From Schistosoma haematobium (Eukaryota > Platyhelminthes > Trematoda > Strigeidida > Schistosomatidae): a DNA stretch of 64,000 nucleotides. The notes beneath the pieces are model-generated. The model saw only the letters and a list, made by a program, of their open reading frames with translations. It was not told the DNA's origin and ran no database searches. Location of the stretch: NCBI RefSeq assembly GCF_000699445.3, contig NC_067195.1, positions 17,121,287-17,185,286 on the forward strand, given 5' to 3'. Position 1 is the first letter of the stretch; each line of letters starts with the position of its first letter. Both the position numbers and the translations under genes were made by a program. Shown here in pieces: positions 11,152 through 22,288 of the stretch.

Positions 11152-11736
11152 GTGAGTCTGTTCCTTTTTGGGATTTTTATATATCATTGCCTTATTTTTT
11201 ATTTTTATTTAAACATTGTGATTATTTTTTCGTGTTTTTTTCTTGGATATATATATATTTTCCCCTCGTTCATTATCGCCTTAGACGAGCGAGCTGCATC
11301 TGCCGACCGCATTCTAGAAATTACGAAACCTTCTACTACCGAGGTATTTTCAGTCAAAGAAAAGCCTCACACGACTCAGAATGATATAACCGACTTATGT
11401 CACACACTCACGCGTTATCTTAGTCTTCGTACCGACCGTAAGAGATCGCGCACACCACGTAGAAGCATTTCTCGTAAGCGATCTGTCTCTAGACCACGAG
11501 AGACAGATAACCCCGACTGGTGCTGGTATCATAACCAGTATGGAAAGCTTTCCAGAAATTGCAGAAAACCCTGCAATTTTCCCAACACGAAACCGACTGA
11601 TTCAAAAACAATTCGGGAAACTTCCAGGCCGGCACGCGTTAACGGCAACCGTAGCCGGCGAACAAAGCCGTCTGTTATTCGTCACAGATGTGACAACGAG
11701 AGTTCGCTACCTCGTCGACACTGGCGCAGAAGTTAG
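11152..11736 (+). pseudogene. Truncated gag of element A (zinc-knuckle end only)
   Basis: Only the part from about 11284 is gag: the distal capsid, an Arg/Ser-rich basic stretch and the zinc knuckle C-W-Y-H-x9-C-x3-C (CX2HX9CX3C), typical of CsRn1-clade nucleocapsids. The preceding ORF portion is translated 5' leader, fused by the about 483-bp deletion that removed the gag start and most of the capsid. The ORF overlaps pol by about 200 nt, in the +1 frame relation. Its C-terminal 30 or so residues after the knuckle differ from the arrangement in element C because gag is one base out of phase at the GGGAAAC site (11615-11621). The product would be non-functional as a capsid. Confidence 0.85.
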
Positions 11737-13675
11737 CGTTCTCCCAGCAAATCCTAACGACCGGCTTCACGAATCGACCCTAAACTTACAGGCGGCAAAC
11801 GGAAAACCGATCGCTACGTATGGCAAAAGGTACGTTTACCTTAACGTGGGTTTACGCAAACCCATACACTGGATTTTCGTTGTTGCAGATGTTTCTATAC
11901 CAATCATTGGTATGGACCTTCTACAACACCACAATCTGATCATCGATACGCGCAAACGGAGGCTAGTAGACGGAAACACTAATTTGTCCGTTTGCGTAAC
12001 TTCTTTTACTGGTTGTAGAGTATCCCCAGTCACAGTTAAACATATGATAGACCCACTCTATCAACCACTACTCGATAAGTACCCTGGGATACAACAAACT
12101 CAACCGAAACTACCGTGTGTAACCAGCAATGTTACACATCACATCACGACTACAGGACCACCTGTATTCTCTAAAGCACGACGACTAGCTCCTGAAAAGC
12201 TAAGGTTAGCGAAAAACGAATTCGATCACATGATGGACTTAGGAGTCATACGACCGTCAAGTAGCCCATATGCATCTCCGTTGCACATGGTCCCTAAAAA
12301 GGACAGCAACGATTGGCGTCCAACTGGTGACTATCGGCGATTGAACGTGAAAACCATTCCCGATCGTTACCCGTTGCCTCACATTCACGATTTGACAGCT
12401 ACCTTGAAAGGTACAACTGTCTTTTCGAAAATCGACTTGGTTAAAGCGTATAACCAAATCCCTATGGCTACTGACGACATACCAAAAACAGCTATCATAA
12501 CTCCTTTCGGACTCTATGAATTTTTGCGAATGCCTTTCGGTCTAAGGAATGCTGCTCAAACATTCCAAAGATTCATAGACGACGTTTTTCGAGGTCTCAA
12601 CTTCGTACACGCGTATGTTGATGACTGTCTAATCTCAAGTCCGGACAGAGAAACACATCTCAAGCATCTGGATCTTGTTTTCGAACGACTTCAAAAACAT
12701 GGCATTACTGTAAACGTTCAGAAATGCCAATTCGGAACCGACTCGTTAGACTTTCTGGGACACACTATCGATGCTCAAGGCATTCGACCTCTTAGGACCA
12801 AAGTGGCGGCCATTCTGGATTACCCAGAACCGACCACCGTCAAGCAATTACGCACGTTCAACGGCCTCGTAAGTTTCTATAGACGTTTCATACCCAAATG
12901 CTCATTACTTATGAAACCTCTGACCGACCAACTTCGTGGAAATGCGAAATCCATTAATTTGGACGACACCGCACGAAAAGCATTCTCCACAGTTAAGGAA
13001 CTGATTGCTAAAGCAACAATGCTCGCACATCAGGACACCCGAGCACCCATTAGCATCGCAGTAGACGCATCCGACTCAGCAATCGGAGGAGTCTTGCAAC
13101 AATGGGTTAACAACTCCTGGAAACCATTGGCATTTTTCTCTAGAAGGTTGCTAGACACCGAATCGAGGTACAGCACATTCGGTAGGGAACTCCTAGCTAT
13201 GTATTGTGCTGTACGGCATTTCCAACACTACATCGAAGGTCGTGAATTCACTCTTTTCACGGACCATAAACCGCTCACTTTCTCGTTAAGCTCTCCTTCT
13301 GACAAGTACTCTCCCCGTGAGTCTCGACAACTGGACTACATTTCGCAGTTTACTTCAGACATTCAACACATCTCTAGAGCAAACAATGTAGTTGCAGACG
13401 CTTTATCTCGCATAACTTCCTTGAACAGTTTCCAAGGAATCGACCTTCTTAAACTCGCCGAGCTTCAAAAGAAGACAGTGATCTTCAGCACGAGTTATCG
13501 TCCACAACACTTAAACTACGCATCAAACAGATGGGAACAGGTAAGGAAACCTTACTTTGTGACACATCTACAGGTAGGGATCGCCCAATCGTGCCGAAAC
13601 ATTATCGACGCAATGTCTTCAACACATTGCACAAACTTTCGCATCCAGGTGTTCGTGCAACCATCAAGCTTATAG
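11540..13675 (+). CDS. pol: Pol part 1 of element A: protease, reverse transcriptase, RNase H
   Basis: A 711-codon ORF. The aspartic protease motif [10 protein letters not shown] lies around residue 60, the RT palm with AYVDDC around residue 360, the FLGHTI and [12 protein letters not shown] thumb blocks follow, then the RNase H motifs [16 protein letters not shown] and FTDHKPLTF and the ADALSR end. The first 50 or so residues overlap gag, and the ATG at 11540 is unlikely to be the true start; Gag-Pol fusion by frameshifting at GGGAAAC is the expected route. After ADALSR the ORF leaves the family frame near an A4 run at 13467-13470, so its last 60-70 residues are out of frame and integrase continues in the -1 frame. 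It is otherwise intact, with all catalytic residues seen. Confidence 0.92.
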   Translation: MESFPEIAENPAIFPTRNRLIQKQFGKLPGRHALTATVAGEQSRLLFVTDVTTRVRYLVDTGAEVSVLPANPNDRLHESTLNLQAANGKPIATYGKRYVYLNVGLRKPIHWIFVVADVSIPIIGMDLLQHHNLIIDTRKRRLVDGNTNLSVCVTSFTGCRVSPVTVKHMIDPLYQPLLDKYPGIQQTQPKLPCVTSNVTHHITTTGPPVFSKARRLAPEKLRLAKNEFDHMMDLGVIRPSSSPYASPLHMVPKKDSNDWRPTGDYRRLNVKTIPDRYPLPHIHDLTATLKGTTVFSKIDLVKAYNQIPMATDDIPKTAIITPFGLYEFLRMPFGLRNAAQTFQRFIDDVFRGLNFVHAYVDDCLISSPDRETHLKHLDLVFERLQKHGITVNVQKCQFGTDSLDFLGHTIDAQGIRPLRTKVAAILDYPEPTTVKQLRTFNGLVSFYRRFIPKCSLLMKPLTDQLRGNAKSINLDDTARKAFSTVKELIAKATMLAHQDTRAPISIAVDASDSAIGGVLQQWVNNSWKPLAFFSRRLLDTESRYSTFGRELLAMYCAVRHFQHYIEGREFTLFTDHKPLTFSLSSPSDKYSPRESRQLDYISQFTSDIQHISRANNVVADALSRITSLNSFQGIDLLKLAELQKKTVIFSTSYRPQHLNYASNRWEQVRKPYFVTHLQVGIAQSCRNIIDAMSSTHCTNFRIQVFVQPSSL
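11615..11659 (+). promoter_or_regulatory. Gag-pol -1 frameshift signal remnant (element A)
   Basis: GGGAAAC at 11615-11621 is followed by a 6-nt spacer and a potential stem GCCGGC (11628-11633) with GCCGGC (11654-11659), enclosing a smaller ACGG/CCGT hairpin. The same architecture is present in element C. Here gag enters the heptamer one base out of the required phase, while the pol frame is the one a -1 slip would deliver. An A5 run just upstream (11604-11608) is the likely place of a one-base change. This is inferred from sequence only. Confidence 0.55.
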
Positions 13676-14772
13676 CAGAAAGGTTTTGCTGGCCTGGAAT
13701 GAATAAAGACGTGAGGGAGTGGGCACGCTCCTGTGTAAGCTGCCAAAAATCTAAGGTTATCAGACACAATAAATGTCCCTTAGGCTCGTTTACAACTCCC
13801 GATGCGCGTTTCGCCCATGTTCATCTGGATTTGGTAGGACCTTTACCAGATTCAAATGGATACTCTTATCTCTTAACCTGCGTAGACCGTTTCACTCGAT
13901 GGCCAGAAGCAGTACCTATCAAGGACATCACTGCTGAAACAGTGGCTCGCACCTTCGTCGAACGATGGGTAGCAAACTTTGGCTGCCCTTCAACCATCAC
14001 TACAGACCGCGGACGTCAGTTTGAATCCGATCTTTTCCGTCGTCTGACCACACTTTTAGGAATCACTCGTTTCCGAACGACCGCCTACCATCCACAAGCA
14101 AACGGGTTGGTAGAACGTTTTCACCGACAACTGAAAGCTTCGCTATCAGCAGCAAACGTTTCACAGTGGACCGACGCTCTTCCACTCGTCTTACTAGGTA
14201 TCCGCAATGCAGTGAAAGCTGACATTGGATACACTGCGTCTCAACTCGTTTATGGAACGACACTTCGACTTCCAGGAGAATTCGTGGATCCTTCATCCTC
14301 TTCAATGAACATGGATCTAACCTCCTACACGAACAGGCTTACAAACGCAATGCGTTCAGTTAAACCTGCTTTCACTCGACCTCAATCAACTGATGTTTTC
14401 GTTCAACCTGACTTACGATATAGTACACACGTTTTCGTTCGTCGAGACTCGCATCGACGACCATTCGAATCAGCATACGAAGGACCCTTCAAAGTTCTTC
14501 AACGTGAATCTAAGTACTATATAGTCGATAAGAACGGAACCAACGATAGCATCAGCATCGATCGCTTAAAAGCAGCGTATTTAGAAGGAAATCCTATCTA
14601 CGTGGATTTTCCTTCGGTACAACCGAACGACACGACTCCGACACTTATAATACCTCATCCGACAACCAACACACACGAAGATACTTCGACAGTATCGGAA
14701 AATAAACTTAAAACGACGCGTTCTGGAAGAAGGGTGAGATTTCCAGAACATTTAAACGACTATTGCACGTAA
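13531..14772 (+). CDS. pol: Pol part 2 of element A: integrase
   Basis: A 413-codon ORF encoding integrase. It has an HHCC zinc finger (H-x3-H in [14 protein letters not shown], then CVSCQ), a DDE core with D in HLDLVGPL, D in [11 protein letters not shown] and E in [12 protein letters not shown], and a C-terminal [15 protein letters not shown] domain. The family frame extends upstream of the ATG at 13531 to about 13460, where the frame differs by -1 from the RT/RNase H ORF, so the ATG is not the true start. The same split occurs in element B. It is intact in itself and should be functional only if expressed with pol part 1 by another frameshift, or if the break is a mutation. Confidence 0.9.
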   Translation: MGTGKETLLCDTSTGRDRPIVPKHYRRNVFNTLHKLSHPGVRATIKLIAERFCWPGMNKDVREWARSCVSCQKSKVIRHNKCPLGSFTTPDARFAHVHLDLVGPLPDSNGYSYLLTCVDRFTRWPEAVPIKDITAETVARTFVERWVANFGCPSTITTDRGRQFESDLFRRLTTLLGITRFRTTAYHPQANGLVERFHRQLKASLSAANVSQWTDALPLVLLGIRNAVKADIGYTASQLVYGTTLRLPGEFVDPSSSSMNMDLTSYTNRLTNAMRSVKPAFTRPQSTDVFVQPDLRYSTHVFVRRDSHRRPFESAYEGPFKVLQRESKYYIVDKNGTNDSISIDRLKAAYLEGNPIYVDFPSVQPNDTTPTLIIPHPTTNTHEDTSTVSENKLKTTRSGRRVRFPEHLNDYCT

Positions 14773-15219
14773 GGCACTTCTCGACATTTTATATTATTTT
14801 TTTAAAAAAACAATTTCAATATGCTTATATATTTTTATTTCTATTAAAAAAACAACAAAAAAAATTATTATTTTTTTAACGCTATTACGTGTTCATGAGT
14901 TTATTTTCCATTTTTTTTTCCGCCGACATTGTGTTTTTACGCACATACGAGTGTATTTCGACATGCACTTACATTTTCTTTCTTCTTTTCCAGGACGGCT
15001 GGAAAAGAACGATGACATTTATGAGTATCCGAAATTTTCATTGTACATTTTCTTTTTTACTATGTTGAACCTCCGTCCCATATAGTAAGGAAAGACGACC
15101 AGACGCTGCTAAATTTAGTAAGCTATCAGAAGAGTGTTTACCAACGACAAACTCTTTGGGTTTAAACTTCTGGCTGGCCACGTCTTAGGGTCGTCACTGC
15201 CCCACTAGGGGGCGTGATC
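14773..15219 (+). other. 3' untranslated region and polypurine tract of element A
   Basis: AT-rich with homopolymer runs. It ends in CTAGGGGGCGTGATC directly before the 3' LTR. The G-rich run (five G here, eight in B) is the likely polypurine tract priming plus-strand DNA. No env-like ORF is seen. Confidence 0.7.
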
Positions 15220-15539
15220 TGTAGCGGTAAATAAATCCCTAAAATAAATAGCTCTGTAAGTTTTCGACATTGGATGCTGACCATATGTTTTAGTGGACTC
15301 ATCTAGCTGAAGGCGCTCGGTCAGGCATCCGCACCAGATCACGTGTGGTAACGCCGTGCTCAACATCAACCGCAATCGCTAGCCAGATTAGATCAGAGAA
15401 TTCCGATATATTGGTCATCGCCAAATATACTCTTCCGATCTCCTCGACTCTGTCTTTTGATTTCTCTGGGTGGGAACGAAATATATTAGGTGTTACTGGT
15501 AGAAGCGTTGTCAAACACTGAATACCTGTGACATCATCA
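15220..15539 (+). repeat. 3' LTR of element A (320 bp)
   Basis: Same TG...CA ends as the 5' LTR but lacks the AGA triplet near its 3' end, as does the 3' LTR of element B. It is followed by ATGT, against GTGT at the left flank. Confidence 0.93.
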
Positions 15540-15675
15540 ATGTGAATCATGGAAAACTTGTGTATCGGTTTGCCATAATAAGAATTCAAACACTGGTATT
15601 GCATGCTGATTGCCTATTTCTGTAGACTAACAAAAACTCATTTGAATCCGAATGAGTTAACTGATGGCATATTAC

Positions 15676-16385
15676 ATTTTTTCTGGTTAGCGTTTTTGAA
15701 AGCAGACGTAGCAGTAACTGCAAGGATACTCCACATTCTCTTCAATAAGATTTGGGATGAAGAACAAGTACCAAAAGACTGGAAAGAAAGACAGCATCAT
15801 TGATGAACACGGTGGATCTGATGCAAATGTGAAGGCGCGGATCGGAAAAGCAAGAGCAGCATATTTACAACTGAAGAACATCTGGAACTCAAAGCAACTG
15901 TCAACCAACACCAAGGTCAGGATTTTCAATACAAATGTCAAGACAGTTCTACTATATGGGGCAGAAATCTGGAGAACTACGAAAGCCATCACACAGAAGA
16001 TACAAGTGTTTATTAACAGTTGTCTACGCAAAATACTTCAGATCCGTTGGCTAGATACTATCAGCAACAACGTACTGTGGGAGAGAACAAACCAGATCTC
16101 GGCGGAGGAAGAAGTCAGGAAGAAGCGCTGGAATTGGATAGGACACACACTGAGGAAAGCACCCAACTGCGTCACAAGACAAGCCCTCACATGGAATCCT
16201 CAAGGCCAAAGGAAAAGAGGAAGACCAAAGAACACATTACGCCGAGAAATGGAAATAGACATGAGAGAAATGAACAAGAATTGGATGGAACTAGAAAAGA
16301 AGGCCCAGGACAGAGTGGGTTGGAGAATGCTGGTCAGCGGCCTATGCTCCATTAGGAGTAACGGGCATAAATAAGTAAGTAATAT
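15676..16385 (+). mobile_element. RTE-clade LINE, internally deleted, with inverted 5' scrap
   Basis: Lies between the two LTR elements. An RT N-terminal block ([20 protein letters not shown]) is joined directly to the distal block [20 protein letters not shown], skipping the RT catalytic core, and runs to the terminus GGRPKNTL-type block and the SIRSNGHK stop, followed by a TAAGTAAGTAA tail. An open frame spans 15757-16374. The leading 21 bp (15676-15696) match, in inverted orientation, the RTE 5' UTR seen at about 34729-34750. It is a dead copy and closely related to the element at 31541-34862. Confidence 0.75.
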
Positions 16386-17371
16386 TACATTTTTACTTCT
16401 ACAATAAATAAAACCATACAACACTTAATGAAACAAGGAATGCGCTTAAACTAAAAAATTATTGTTGTATTATAGCAAAGTGAATACATCAGTTCGCTCG
16501 CTTAATTTTGTAACATAGTAAACAGTAATTAAATAGACAGTGTTAACATCCAAAATTAATTACTGAAGGTTTGTATCCTACAATTATTGGATGATCAAGG
16601 AAGTATATTTGGAAGTATTTTCCAGAGTGCATAAACGACATAATATGAACCACTATCTGGAAAGGAAGAAATTAAAACATCAAGTACTTGATATCACTTC
16701 CTTTCCACTGAAATTATGTATTCACTTGCCTTTGGACAGAAAATACTTATAACAATCAATGTTCTGATAGCTTGGATAATTAGAGTGAATATTAAAAGCC
16801 CTCTTCGGGAAACAAAAAACACAATATTAAGAAAAGATGGATGGTTTCTAACGGATGATCTTATCCGCAACGCAACCATGTAAACTTAATGTATCGCACA
16901 CTGTCGTTTGTGCATTCAAGTAACCACAGATTTTGCCATTTCATAATGTATTTTTAATTAAATAACCAGATTATGTAGTTAATTTTCTCTGTTTTTAATT
17001 TTTATTCGCCACGTCCGACTGCGTTACACTGTACGTCCATTGCACGCTGAGATGATATCTCAAGTCATAGTGAGTTTATTCACATAGTTGATTGTTTCTA
17101 GATAGACTGTCAGTGCATGATTTTACTGAAGAAAGGTTTGTTGTACTGTAAACTGTGTTTCTATGATCAATTCCCTGTTGTCTTCAGTATGAATTCATAC
17201 TGAATAATACTTTAAAGCAGTATATATGTATCCTTTTTTTTTCTTAGGTAAGTTCAACTGGCCTGTATTTCCTGTTTTGGTTTTATCGGCTTAATTATGT
17301 CCATTTACCTACTTTGAGCAACATGTCTTTGCAATTGAAAAAATAACTATGACACTTGCCTAGTTTAGTGT
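16386..17371. other. Unique spacer before element B, nothing recognised
   Basis: AT-rich DNA with no coding signal. The last four bases (17368-17371, GTGT) are the left target-site duplication of element B. Confidence 0.45.
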
Positions 17372-17691
17372 TGATGATGTCACAGGTATTCAGTGTTTGA
17401 CAACGCTTCTACCAGTAACACCTAATATATTTCGTTCCCACCCAGAGAAATCAAAAGACAGAGTCGAGGAGATCGGAAGAGTATATTTGGCGATGACCAA
17501 TATATCGGAATTCTCTGATCTAATCTGGCTAGCGATTGCGGTTGATGTTGAGCACGGCGTTACCACACGTGATCTGGTGCGGATGCCTGACCGAGCGCCT
17601 TCAGCTAGATGAGTCCACTAAAACATATGGTCAGCATCCAATGTCGAAAACTTACAGAGCTATTTATTTTAGGGATTTATTTACCGCTACA
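17372..17691 (-). repeat. 3' LTR of element B (320 bp)
   Basis: Reverse-complement LTR lacking the AGA triplet, like the 3' LTR of A. In element sense it is preceded by a polypurine tract with eight G (about 17692-17710). Confidence 0.93.
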
Positions 17692-18146
17692 GATCACGCC
17701 CCCCCCTAGTGGGGCAGTGACGACCCTAAGACGTGGCCAGCCAGAAGTTTAAACCCAAAGAGTTTGTCGTTGGTAAACACTCTTCTGATAGCTTACTAAA
17801 TTTAGCAGCGTCTGGTCGTCTTTCCTTACTATATGGGACGGAGGTTCAACATAGTAAAAAAGAAAATGTACAATGAAAATTTCGGATCCTCATAAATGTC
17901 ATCGTTCTTTTCCAGCCGTCCTGGAAAAGAAGAAAGAAAATGTAAGTGCATGTCGAAATACACTCGTATGTGCGTAAAAACACAATGTCGGCGGAAAAAA
18001 AAATGGAAAATAAACTCATGAACACGTAATAGCGTTAAAAAAATAATAATTTTTTTTGTTGTTTTTTTTTAATAGAAATAAAAATATATAAGCATATTGA
18101 AATTGTTTTTTTTTAAAAAAAATAATATAAAATGTCGAGAAGTGCC

Positions 18147-19388
18147 TTACGTGCAATAGTCGTTTAAATGTTCTGGAAATCTCACCCTTCTTCCAGAACG
18201 CGTCGTTTTAAGTTTATTTTCCGATACTGTCGAAGTATCTTCGTGTGTGTTGGTTGTCGGATGAGGTATTATAAGTGTCGGAGTCGTGTCGTTCGATTGT
18301 ACCGAAGGAAAATCCACGTAGATAGGATTTCCTTCTAAATACGCTGCTTTTAAGCGATCGATGCTGATGCTATCGTTGGTTCCGTTCTTATCGACTATAT
18401 AGTACTTAGATTCACGTTGAAGAACTTTGAAGGGTCCTTCGTATGCTGATTCGAATGGTCGTCGATGCGAGTCTCGACGAACGAAAACGTGTGTACTATA
18501 TCGTAAGTCAGGTTGAACGAAAACATCAGTTGATTGAGGTCGAGTGAAAGCAGGTTTAACTGAACGCATTGCGTTTGTAAGCCTGTTCGTGTAGGAGGTT
18601 AGATCCATGTTCATTGAAGAGGATGAAGGATCCACGAATTCTCCTGGAAGTCGAAGTGTCGTTCCATAAACGAGTTGAGACGCAGTGTATCCAATGTCAG
18701 CTTTCACTGCATTGCGGATACCTAGTAAGACGAGTGGAAGAGCGTCGGTCCACTGTGAAACGTTTGCTGCTGATAGCGAAGCTTTCAGTTGTCGGTGAAA
18801 ACGTTCTACCAACCCGTTTGCTTGTGGATGGTAGGCGGTCGTTCGGAAACGAGTGATTCCTAAAAGTGTGGTCAGACGACGGAAAAGATCAGATTCAAAC
18901 TGACGTCCGCGGTCTGTAGTGATGGTTGAAGGGCAGCCAAAGTTTGCTACCCATCGTTCGACGAAGGTGCGAGCCACTGTTTCAGCAGTGATGTCCTTGA
19001 TAGGTACTGCTTCTGGCCATCGAGTGAAACGGTCTACGCAGGTTAAGAGATAAGAGTATCCATTTGAATCTGGTAAAGGTCCTACCAAATCCAGATGAAC
19101 ATGGTCGAAACGAGCATCGGGAGTTTTAAACGAGCCTAAGGGACATTTATTGTGTCTGATAACCTTAGATTTTTGGCAGCTTACACAGGAGCGTGCCCAC
19201 TCCCTCACGTCTTTATTCATTCCAGGCCAGCAAAACCTTTCTGCTATAAGCTTGATGGTTGCACGAACACCTGGATGCGAAAGTTTGTGCAATGTGTTGA
19301 AGACATTGCGTCGATAATGTTTCGGCACGATTGGGCGATCCCTACCTGTAGATGTGTCACAAAGTAAGGTTTCCTTACCTGTTCCCAT
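18147..19388 (-). CDS. pol: Pol part 2 of element B: integrase
   Basis: A 413-codon integrase ORF differing from that of element A at about three residues (near [10 protein letters not shown] and SVQSNDTT). The HHCC finger, the D-D-E residues ([27 protein letters not shown]) and the C-terminal GPFKVL domain are all present. It overlaps the RT/RNase H ORF in the -1 frame, and the ATG is not the natural start, since family similarity extends upstream of it. Confidence 0.9.
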   Translation of the reverse strand: MGTGKETLLCDTSTGRDRPIVPKHYRRNVFNTLHKLSHPGVRATIKLIAERFCWPGMNKDVREWARSCVSCQKSKVIRHNKCPLGSFKTPDARFDHVHLDLVGPLPDSNGYSYLLTCVDRFTRWPEAVPIKDITAETVARTFVERWVANFGCPSTITTDRGRQFESDLFRRLTTLLGITRFRTTAYHPQANGLVERFHRQLKASLSAANVSQWTDALPLVLLGIRNAVKADIGYTASQLVYGTTLRLPGEFVDPSSSSMNMDLTSYTNRLTNAMRSVKPAFTRPQSTDVFVQPDLRYSTHVFVRRDSHRRPFESAYEGPFKVLQRESKYYIVDKNGTNDSISIDRLKAAYLEGNPIYVDFPSVQSNDTTPTLIIPHPTTNTHEDTSTVSENKLKTTRSGRRVRFPEHLNDYCT

Positions 19389-21379
19389 CTGTTTGATGCG
19401 TAGTTTAAGTGTTGTGGACGATAACTCGTGCTGAAGATCACTGTCTTCTTTTGAAGCTCGGCGAGTTTAAGAAGGTCGATTCCTTGGAAACTGTTCAAGG
19501 AAGTTATGCGAGATAAAGCGTCTGCAACTACATTGTTTGCTCCAGAGATGTGTTGAATGTCTGAAGTAAACTGCGAAATGTAGTCCAGTTGTCGAGACTC
19601 ACGGGGAGAGTACTTGTCAGAAGGAGAGCTTAACGAGAAAGTGAGCGGTTTATGGTCCGTGAAAAGAGTGAATTCACGACCTTCGATGTAGTGTTGGAAA
19701 TGCCGTACAGCACAATACATAGCTAGGAGTTCCCTACCGAATGTGCTGTACCTCGATTCGGTGTCTAGCAACCTTCTAGAGAAAAATGCCAATGGTTGCC
19801 AGGAGTTGTTAACCCATTGTTGTAAGACTCCTCCGATTGCTGAGTCGGATGCGTCTACTGCGATGCTAATGGGTGCTCGGGTGTCCTGATGTGCGAGCAT
19901 TGTTGCTTTAGCAATCAGTTCCTTAACTGTGGAGAATGCTTTTCGTGCGGTGTCGTCCAAATTAATGGATTTCGCATTTCCACGAAGTTGGTCGGTCAGA
20001 GGTTTCATAAGTAATGCGCATTTGGGTATGAAACGTCTATAGAAACTTACGAGGCCGTTGAACGTGCGTAATTGCTTGACGGTGGTCGGTTCTGGGTAAT
20101 CCAGAATGGCCGCCACTTTGGTCCTAAGAGGTCGAATGCCTTGAGCATCGATAGTGTGTCCCAGAAAGTCTAACGAGTCGGTTCCGAATTGGCATTTCTG
20201 AACGTTTACAGTAATGCCATGTTTTTGAAGTCGTTCGAAAACAAGATCCAGATGCTTGAGATGTGTTTCTCTGTCCGGACTTGAGATTAGACAGTCATCA
20301 ACATACGCGTGTACGAAGTTGAGACCTCGAAAAACGTCGTCTATGAATCTTTGGAATGTTTGAGCAGCATTCCTTAGACCGAAAGGCATTCGCAAAAATT
20401 CATAGAGTCCGAAAGGAGTTATGATAGCTGTTTTCGGTATGTCGTCAGTAGCCATAGGGATTTGGTTATACGCTTTAACCAAGTCGATTTTCGAAAAGAC
20501 AGTTGTACCTTTCAAGGTAGCTGTCAAATCGTGAATGTGAGGCAACGGGTAACGATCGGGAATGGTTTTCGCGTTCAATCGCCGATAGTCACCAGTTGGA
20601 CGCCAATCGTTGCTGTCCTTTTTAGGGACCATGTGCAACGGAGATGCATATGGGCTACTTGACGGTCGTATGATTCCTAAGTCCATCATGTGATCGAATT
20701 CGTTTTTCGCTAACCTTAGCTTTTCAGGAGCTAGTCGTCGTGCTTTAGAGAATACAGGTGGTCCTGTAGTCGTGATGTGATGTGTAACATTGCTGGTTAC
20801 ACACGGTAGTTTCGGTTGAGTTTGTTGTATCCCAGGGTACTTATCGAGTAGTGGTTGATAGAGTGGGTCTATCATATGTTTAACTGTGACTGGGGATACT
20901 CTACAACCAGTAAAAGAAGTTACGCAAACGGACAAATTAGTGTTTCCGTCTACTAGCCTCCGTTTGCGCGTATCGATGATCAGATTGTGGTGTTGTAGAA
21001 GGTCCATACCAATGATTGGCATAGAAACATCTGCAACAACGAAAATCCAGTGTATGGGTTTGCGTAAACCCACGTTAAGGTAAACGTACCTTTTGCCATA
21101 CGTAGCGATCGGTTTTCCGTTTGCCGCCTGTAAGTTTAGGGTCGATTCGTGAAGCCGGTCGTTAGGATTTGCTGGGAGAACGCTAACTTCTGCGCCAGTG
21201 TCGACGAGGTAGCGAACTCTCGTTGTCACATCTGTGACGAATAACAGACGGCTTTGTTCGCCGGCTACGGTTGCCGTTAACGCGTGCCGGCCTGGAAGTT
21301 TCCCGAATTGTTTTTGAATCAGTCGGTTTCGTGTTGGGAAAATTGCAGGGTTTTCTGCAATTTCTGGAAAGCTTTCCAT
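19244..21379 (-). CDS. pol: Pol part 1 of element B: protease, reverse transcriptase, RNase H
   Basis: A 711-codon ORF with protease [18 protein letters not shown], RNase [11 protein letters not shown] and TDHKPLTF, all as in element A; about six residues differ. The N-terminus overlaps gag (21183-21379), the expected arrangement for a Gag-Pol fusion made by frameshifting. The C-terminal 60-70 residues are out of the family frame after the A4 run near 19445-19455 (minus strand). Both frame displacements are shared with A, so they predate the separation of the two copies or were spread by conversion. Confidence 0.92.
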   Translation of the reverse strand: MESFPEIAENPAIFPTRNRLIQKQFGKLPGRHALTATVAGEQSRLLFVTDVTTRVRYLVDTGAEVSVLPANPNDRLHESTLNLQAANGKPIATYGKRYVYLNVGLRKPIHWIFVVADVSMPIIGMDLLQHHNLIIDTRKRRLVDGNTNLSVCVTSFTGCRVSPVTVKHMIDPLYQPLLDKYPGIQQTQPKLPCVTSNVTHHITTTGPPVFSKARRLAPEKLRLAKNEFDHMMDLGIIRPSSSPYASPLHMVPKKDSNDWRPTGDYRRLNAKTIPDRYPLPHIHDLTATLKGTTVFSKIDLVKAYNQIPMATDDIPKTAIITPFGLYEFLRMPFGLRNAAQTFQRFIDDVFRGLNFVHAYVDDCLISSPDRETHLKHLDLVFERLQKHGITVNVQKCQFGTDSLDFLGHTIDAQGIRPLRTKVAAILDYPEPTTVKQLRTFNGLVSFYRRFIPKCALLMKPLTDQLRGNAKSINLDDTARKAFSTVKELIAKATMLAHQDTRAPISIAVDASDSAIGGVLQQWVNNSWQPLAFFSRRLLDTESRYSTFGRELLAMYCAVRHFQHYIEGREFTLFTDHKPLTFSLSSPSDKYSPRESRQLDYISQFTSDIQHISGANNVVADALSRITSLNSFQGIDLLKLAELQKKTVIFSTSYRPQHLNYASNRWEQVRKPYFVTHLQVGIAQSCRNIIDAMSSTHCTNFRIQVFVQPSSL

Positions 21380-22109
21380 ACTGGTTATGATACCAGCACC
21401 AGTCGGGGTTATCTGTCTCTCGTGGTCTAGAGACAGATCGCTTACGAGAAATGCTTCTACGTGGTGTGCGCGATCTCTTACGGTCGGTACGAAGGCTAAG
21501 ATAACGCGTGAGTGTGTGACATAAGTCGGTTATATCATTCTGAGTCGTGTGAGGCTTTTCTTTGACTGAAAATACCTCGGTAGTAGAAGGTTTCGTAATT
21601 TCTAGAATGCGGTCGACAGATGCAGCTAGCTCGTCTACGGCGTTGTCCTGGAACGAGACCAGAACTGCTTGCACCTGTTGGGGAAGTTTTGACAAGAAGA
21701 GTTGTTTGAATATACCTTCGGCGAAAGTTCTTGGGCCCATAATCTCTCTCATCCCTTGCAACATGTCCGTCACAGAACCGTGTTGCAGGTCGATGTTATT
21801 GAAGAGTTGATCTAACCTTTGTCGATCGGTTAGGTCTCCTCGTTTAAGAACCGAGCGTTTTAAGATTTCGTAAGGATCGGAAACATCACTAGTAAACATA
21901 CTAGGTGTTACGTACCTGTTGAATTCGCGTGGTAGTGCCTTGACTACTGCGAGGAATTGTGCACGTGTGTCGATCACGCCGTGCTCGGAGAAGTCGGCTT
22001 CTGCGTAGCAAAACCAGGCTTCGATGTTGTCGGGCCAGAAAGGCATCAGTTGAAACGAAGGTATGGACAAAGTCTTAAGCTTGAGTACTTTAGGTGTCTG
22101 TTCAGTCAT
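21183..22109 (-). CDS. gag: Gag of element B (capsid and CHCC nucleocapsid)
   Basis: A 308-codon ORF starting [10 protein letters not shown] shortly after the leader. The N-terminal two thirds resemble a retrotransposon capsid (W-P-D-N-I-E-A-W-F, then L-P-R-E and the [14 protein letters not shown] block). This is followed by an Arg/Ser-rich region ([20 protein letters not shown]) and the zinc knuckle C-W-Y-H-x9-C-x3-C. The CHCC spacing CX2HX9CX3C is a hallmark of the CsRn1 clade. After the knuckle the reading frame is one base displaced relative to the GGGAAAC site, so the ORF runs about 40 residues past it to an apparently non-native end. Confidence 0.9.
   Translation of the reverse strand: MTEQTPKVLKLKTLSIPSFQLMPFWPDNIEAWFCYAEADFSEHGVIDTRAQFLAVVKALPREFNRYVTPSMFTSDVSDPYEILKRSVLKRGDLTDRQRLDQLFNNIDLQHGSVTDMLQGMREIMGPRTFAEGIFKQLFLSKLPQQVQAVLVSFQDNAVDELAASVDRILEITKPSTTEVFSVKEKPHTTQNDITDLCHTLTRYLSLRTDRKRSRTPRRSISRKRSVSRPRETDNPDWCWYHNQYGKLSRNCRKPCNFPNTKPTDSKTIRETSRPARVNGNRSRRTKPSVIRHRCDNESSLPRRHWRRS
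21260..21304 (-). promoter_or_regulatory. Gag-pol -1 frameshift signal remnant (element B)
   Basis: GGGAAAC reads on the minus strand at 21304-21298, followed by a 6-nt spacer and the GCCGGC/GCCGGC stem (21286-21291 with 21260-21265). It is identical in design to A and analogous to C. The heptamer is one base out of phase with gag, as in A. Confidence 0.55.
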
Positions 22110-22269
22110 GATGAAGTATGAAGTACGATAATGAACGAGGGGAAAATATATATATATCCAAGAAAAAACACGAAAAAATCACAATGTTTAAAAAAAAATA
22201 AAAAATAAGGCAATGATATATAAAAATCCCAAAAAGGAACAGACTCACAGTTGCAATTAGGTGTACCAG

Positions 22270-22287
22270 ATCACGTCGGGTTCACCA
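22270..22287 (-). promoter_or_regulatory. Primer-binding site of element B, tRNA-Trp type
   Basis: Minus-strand TGGTGAACCCGACGTGAT, one base from the LTR. It matches the complement of the tRNA-Trp 3' end at 17 of 18 positions (tRNA sequence recalled). Confidence 0.8.
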
Positions 22288-22288
22288 A

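Larger units (their letters stand above)
10789..15539 (+). mobile_element. Ty3/gypsy LTR retrotransposon A (CsRn1/Boudicca-type), gag-deleted
   Basis: A 4751-bp element: 5' LTR 10789-11111, tRNA-Trp-type primer-binding site, truncated gag, protease-RT-RNase H ORF, integrase ORF in a shifted frame, polypurine tract and 3' LTR 15220-15539. The gag zinc knuckle CX2HX9CX3C and the tRNA-Trp primer place it in the CsRn1 clade known from trematodes. Compared with element B it lacks about 483 bp covering the gag start and most of the capsid region, joined at about 11278 with a 2-bp microhomology. The flanks are GTGT on the left and ATGT on the right, a target duplication with one mismatch. Pol differs from B at about six residues of 711. 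Confidence 0.93.

Noticed and set aside
14063..14305. 80-codon antisense ORF in integrase, repeated in element B
   Set aside because: Shadow of the integrase frame; identical only because A and B are nearly identical.
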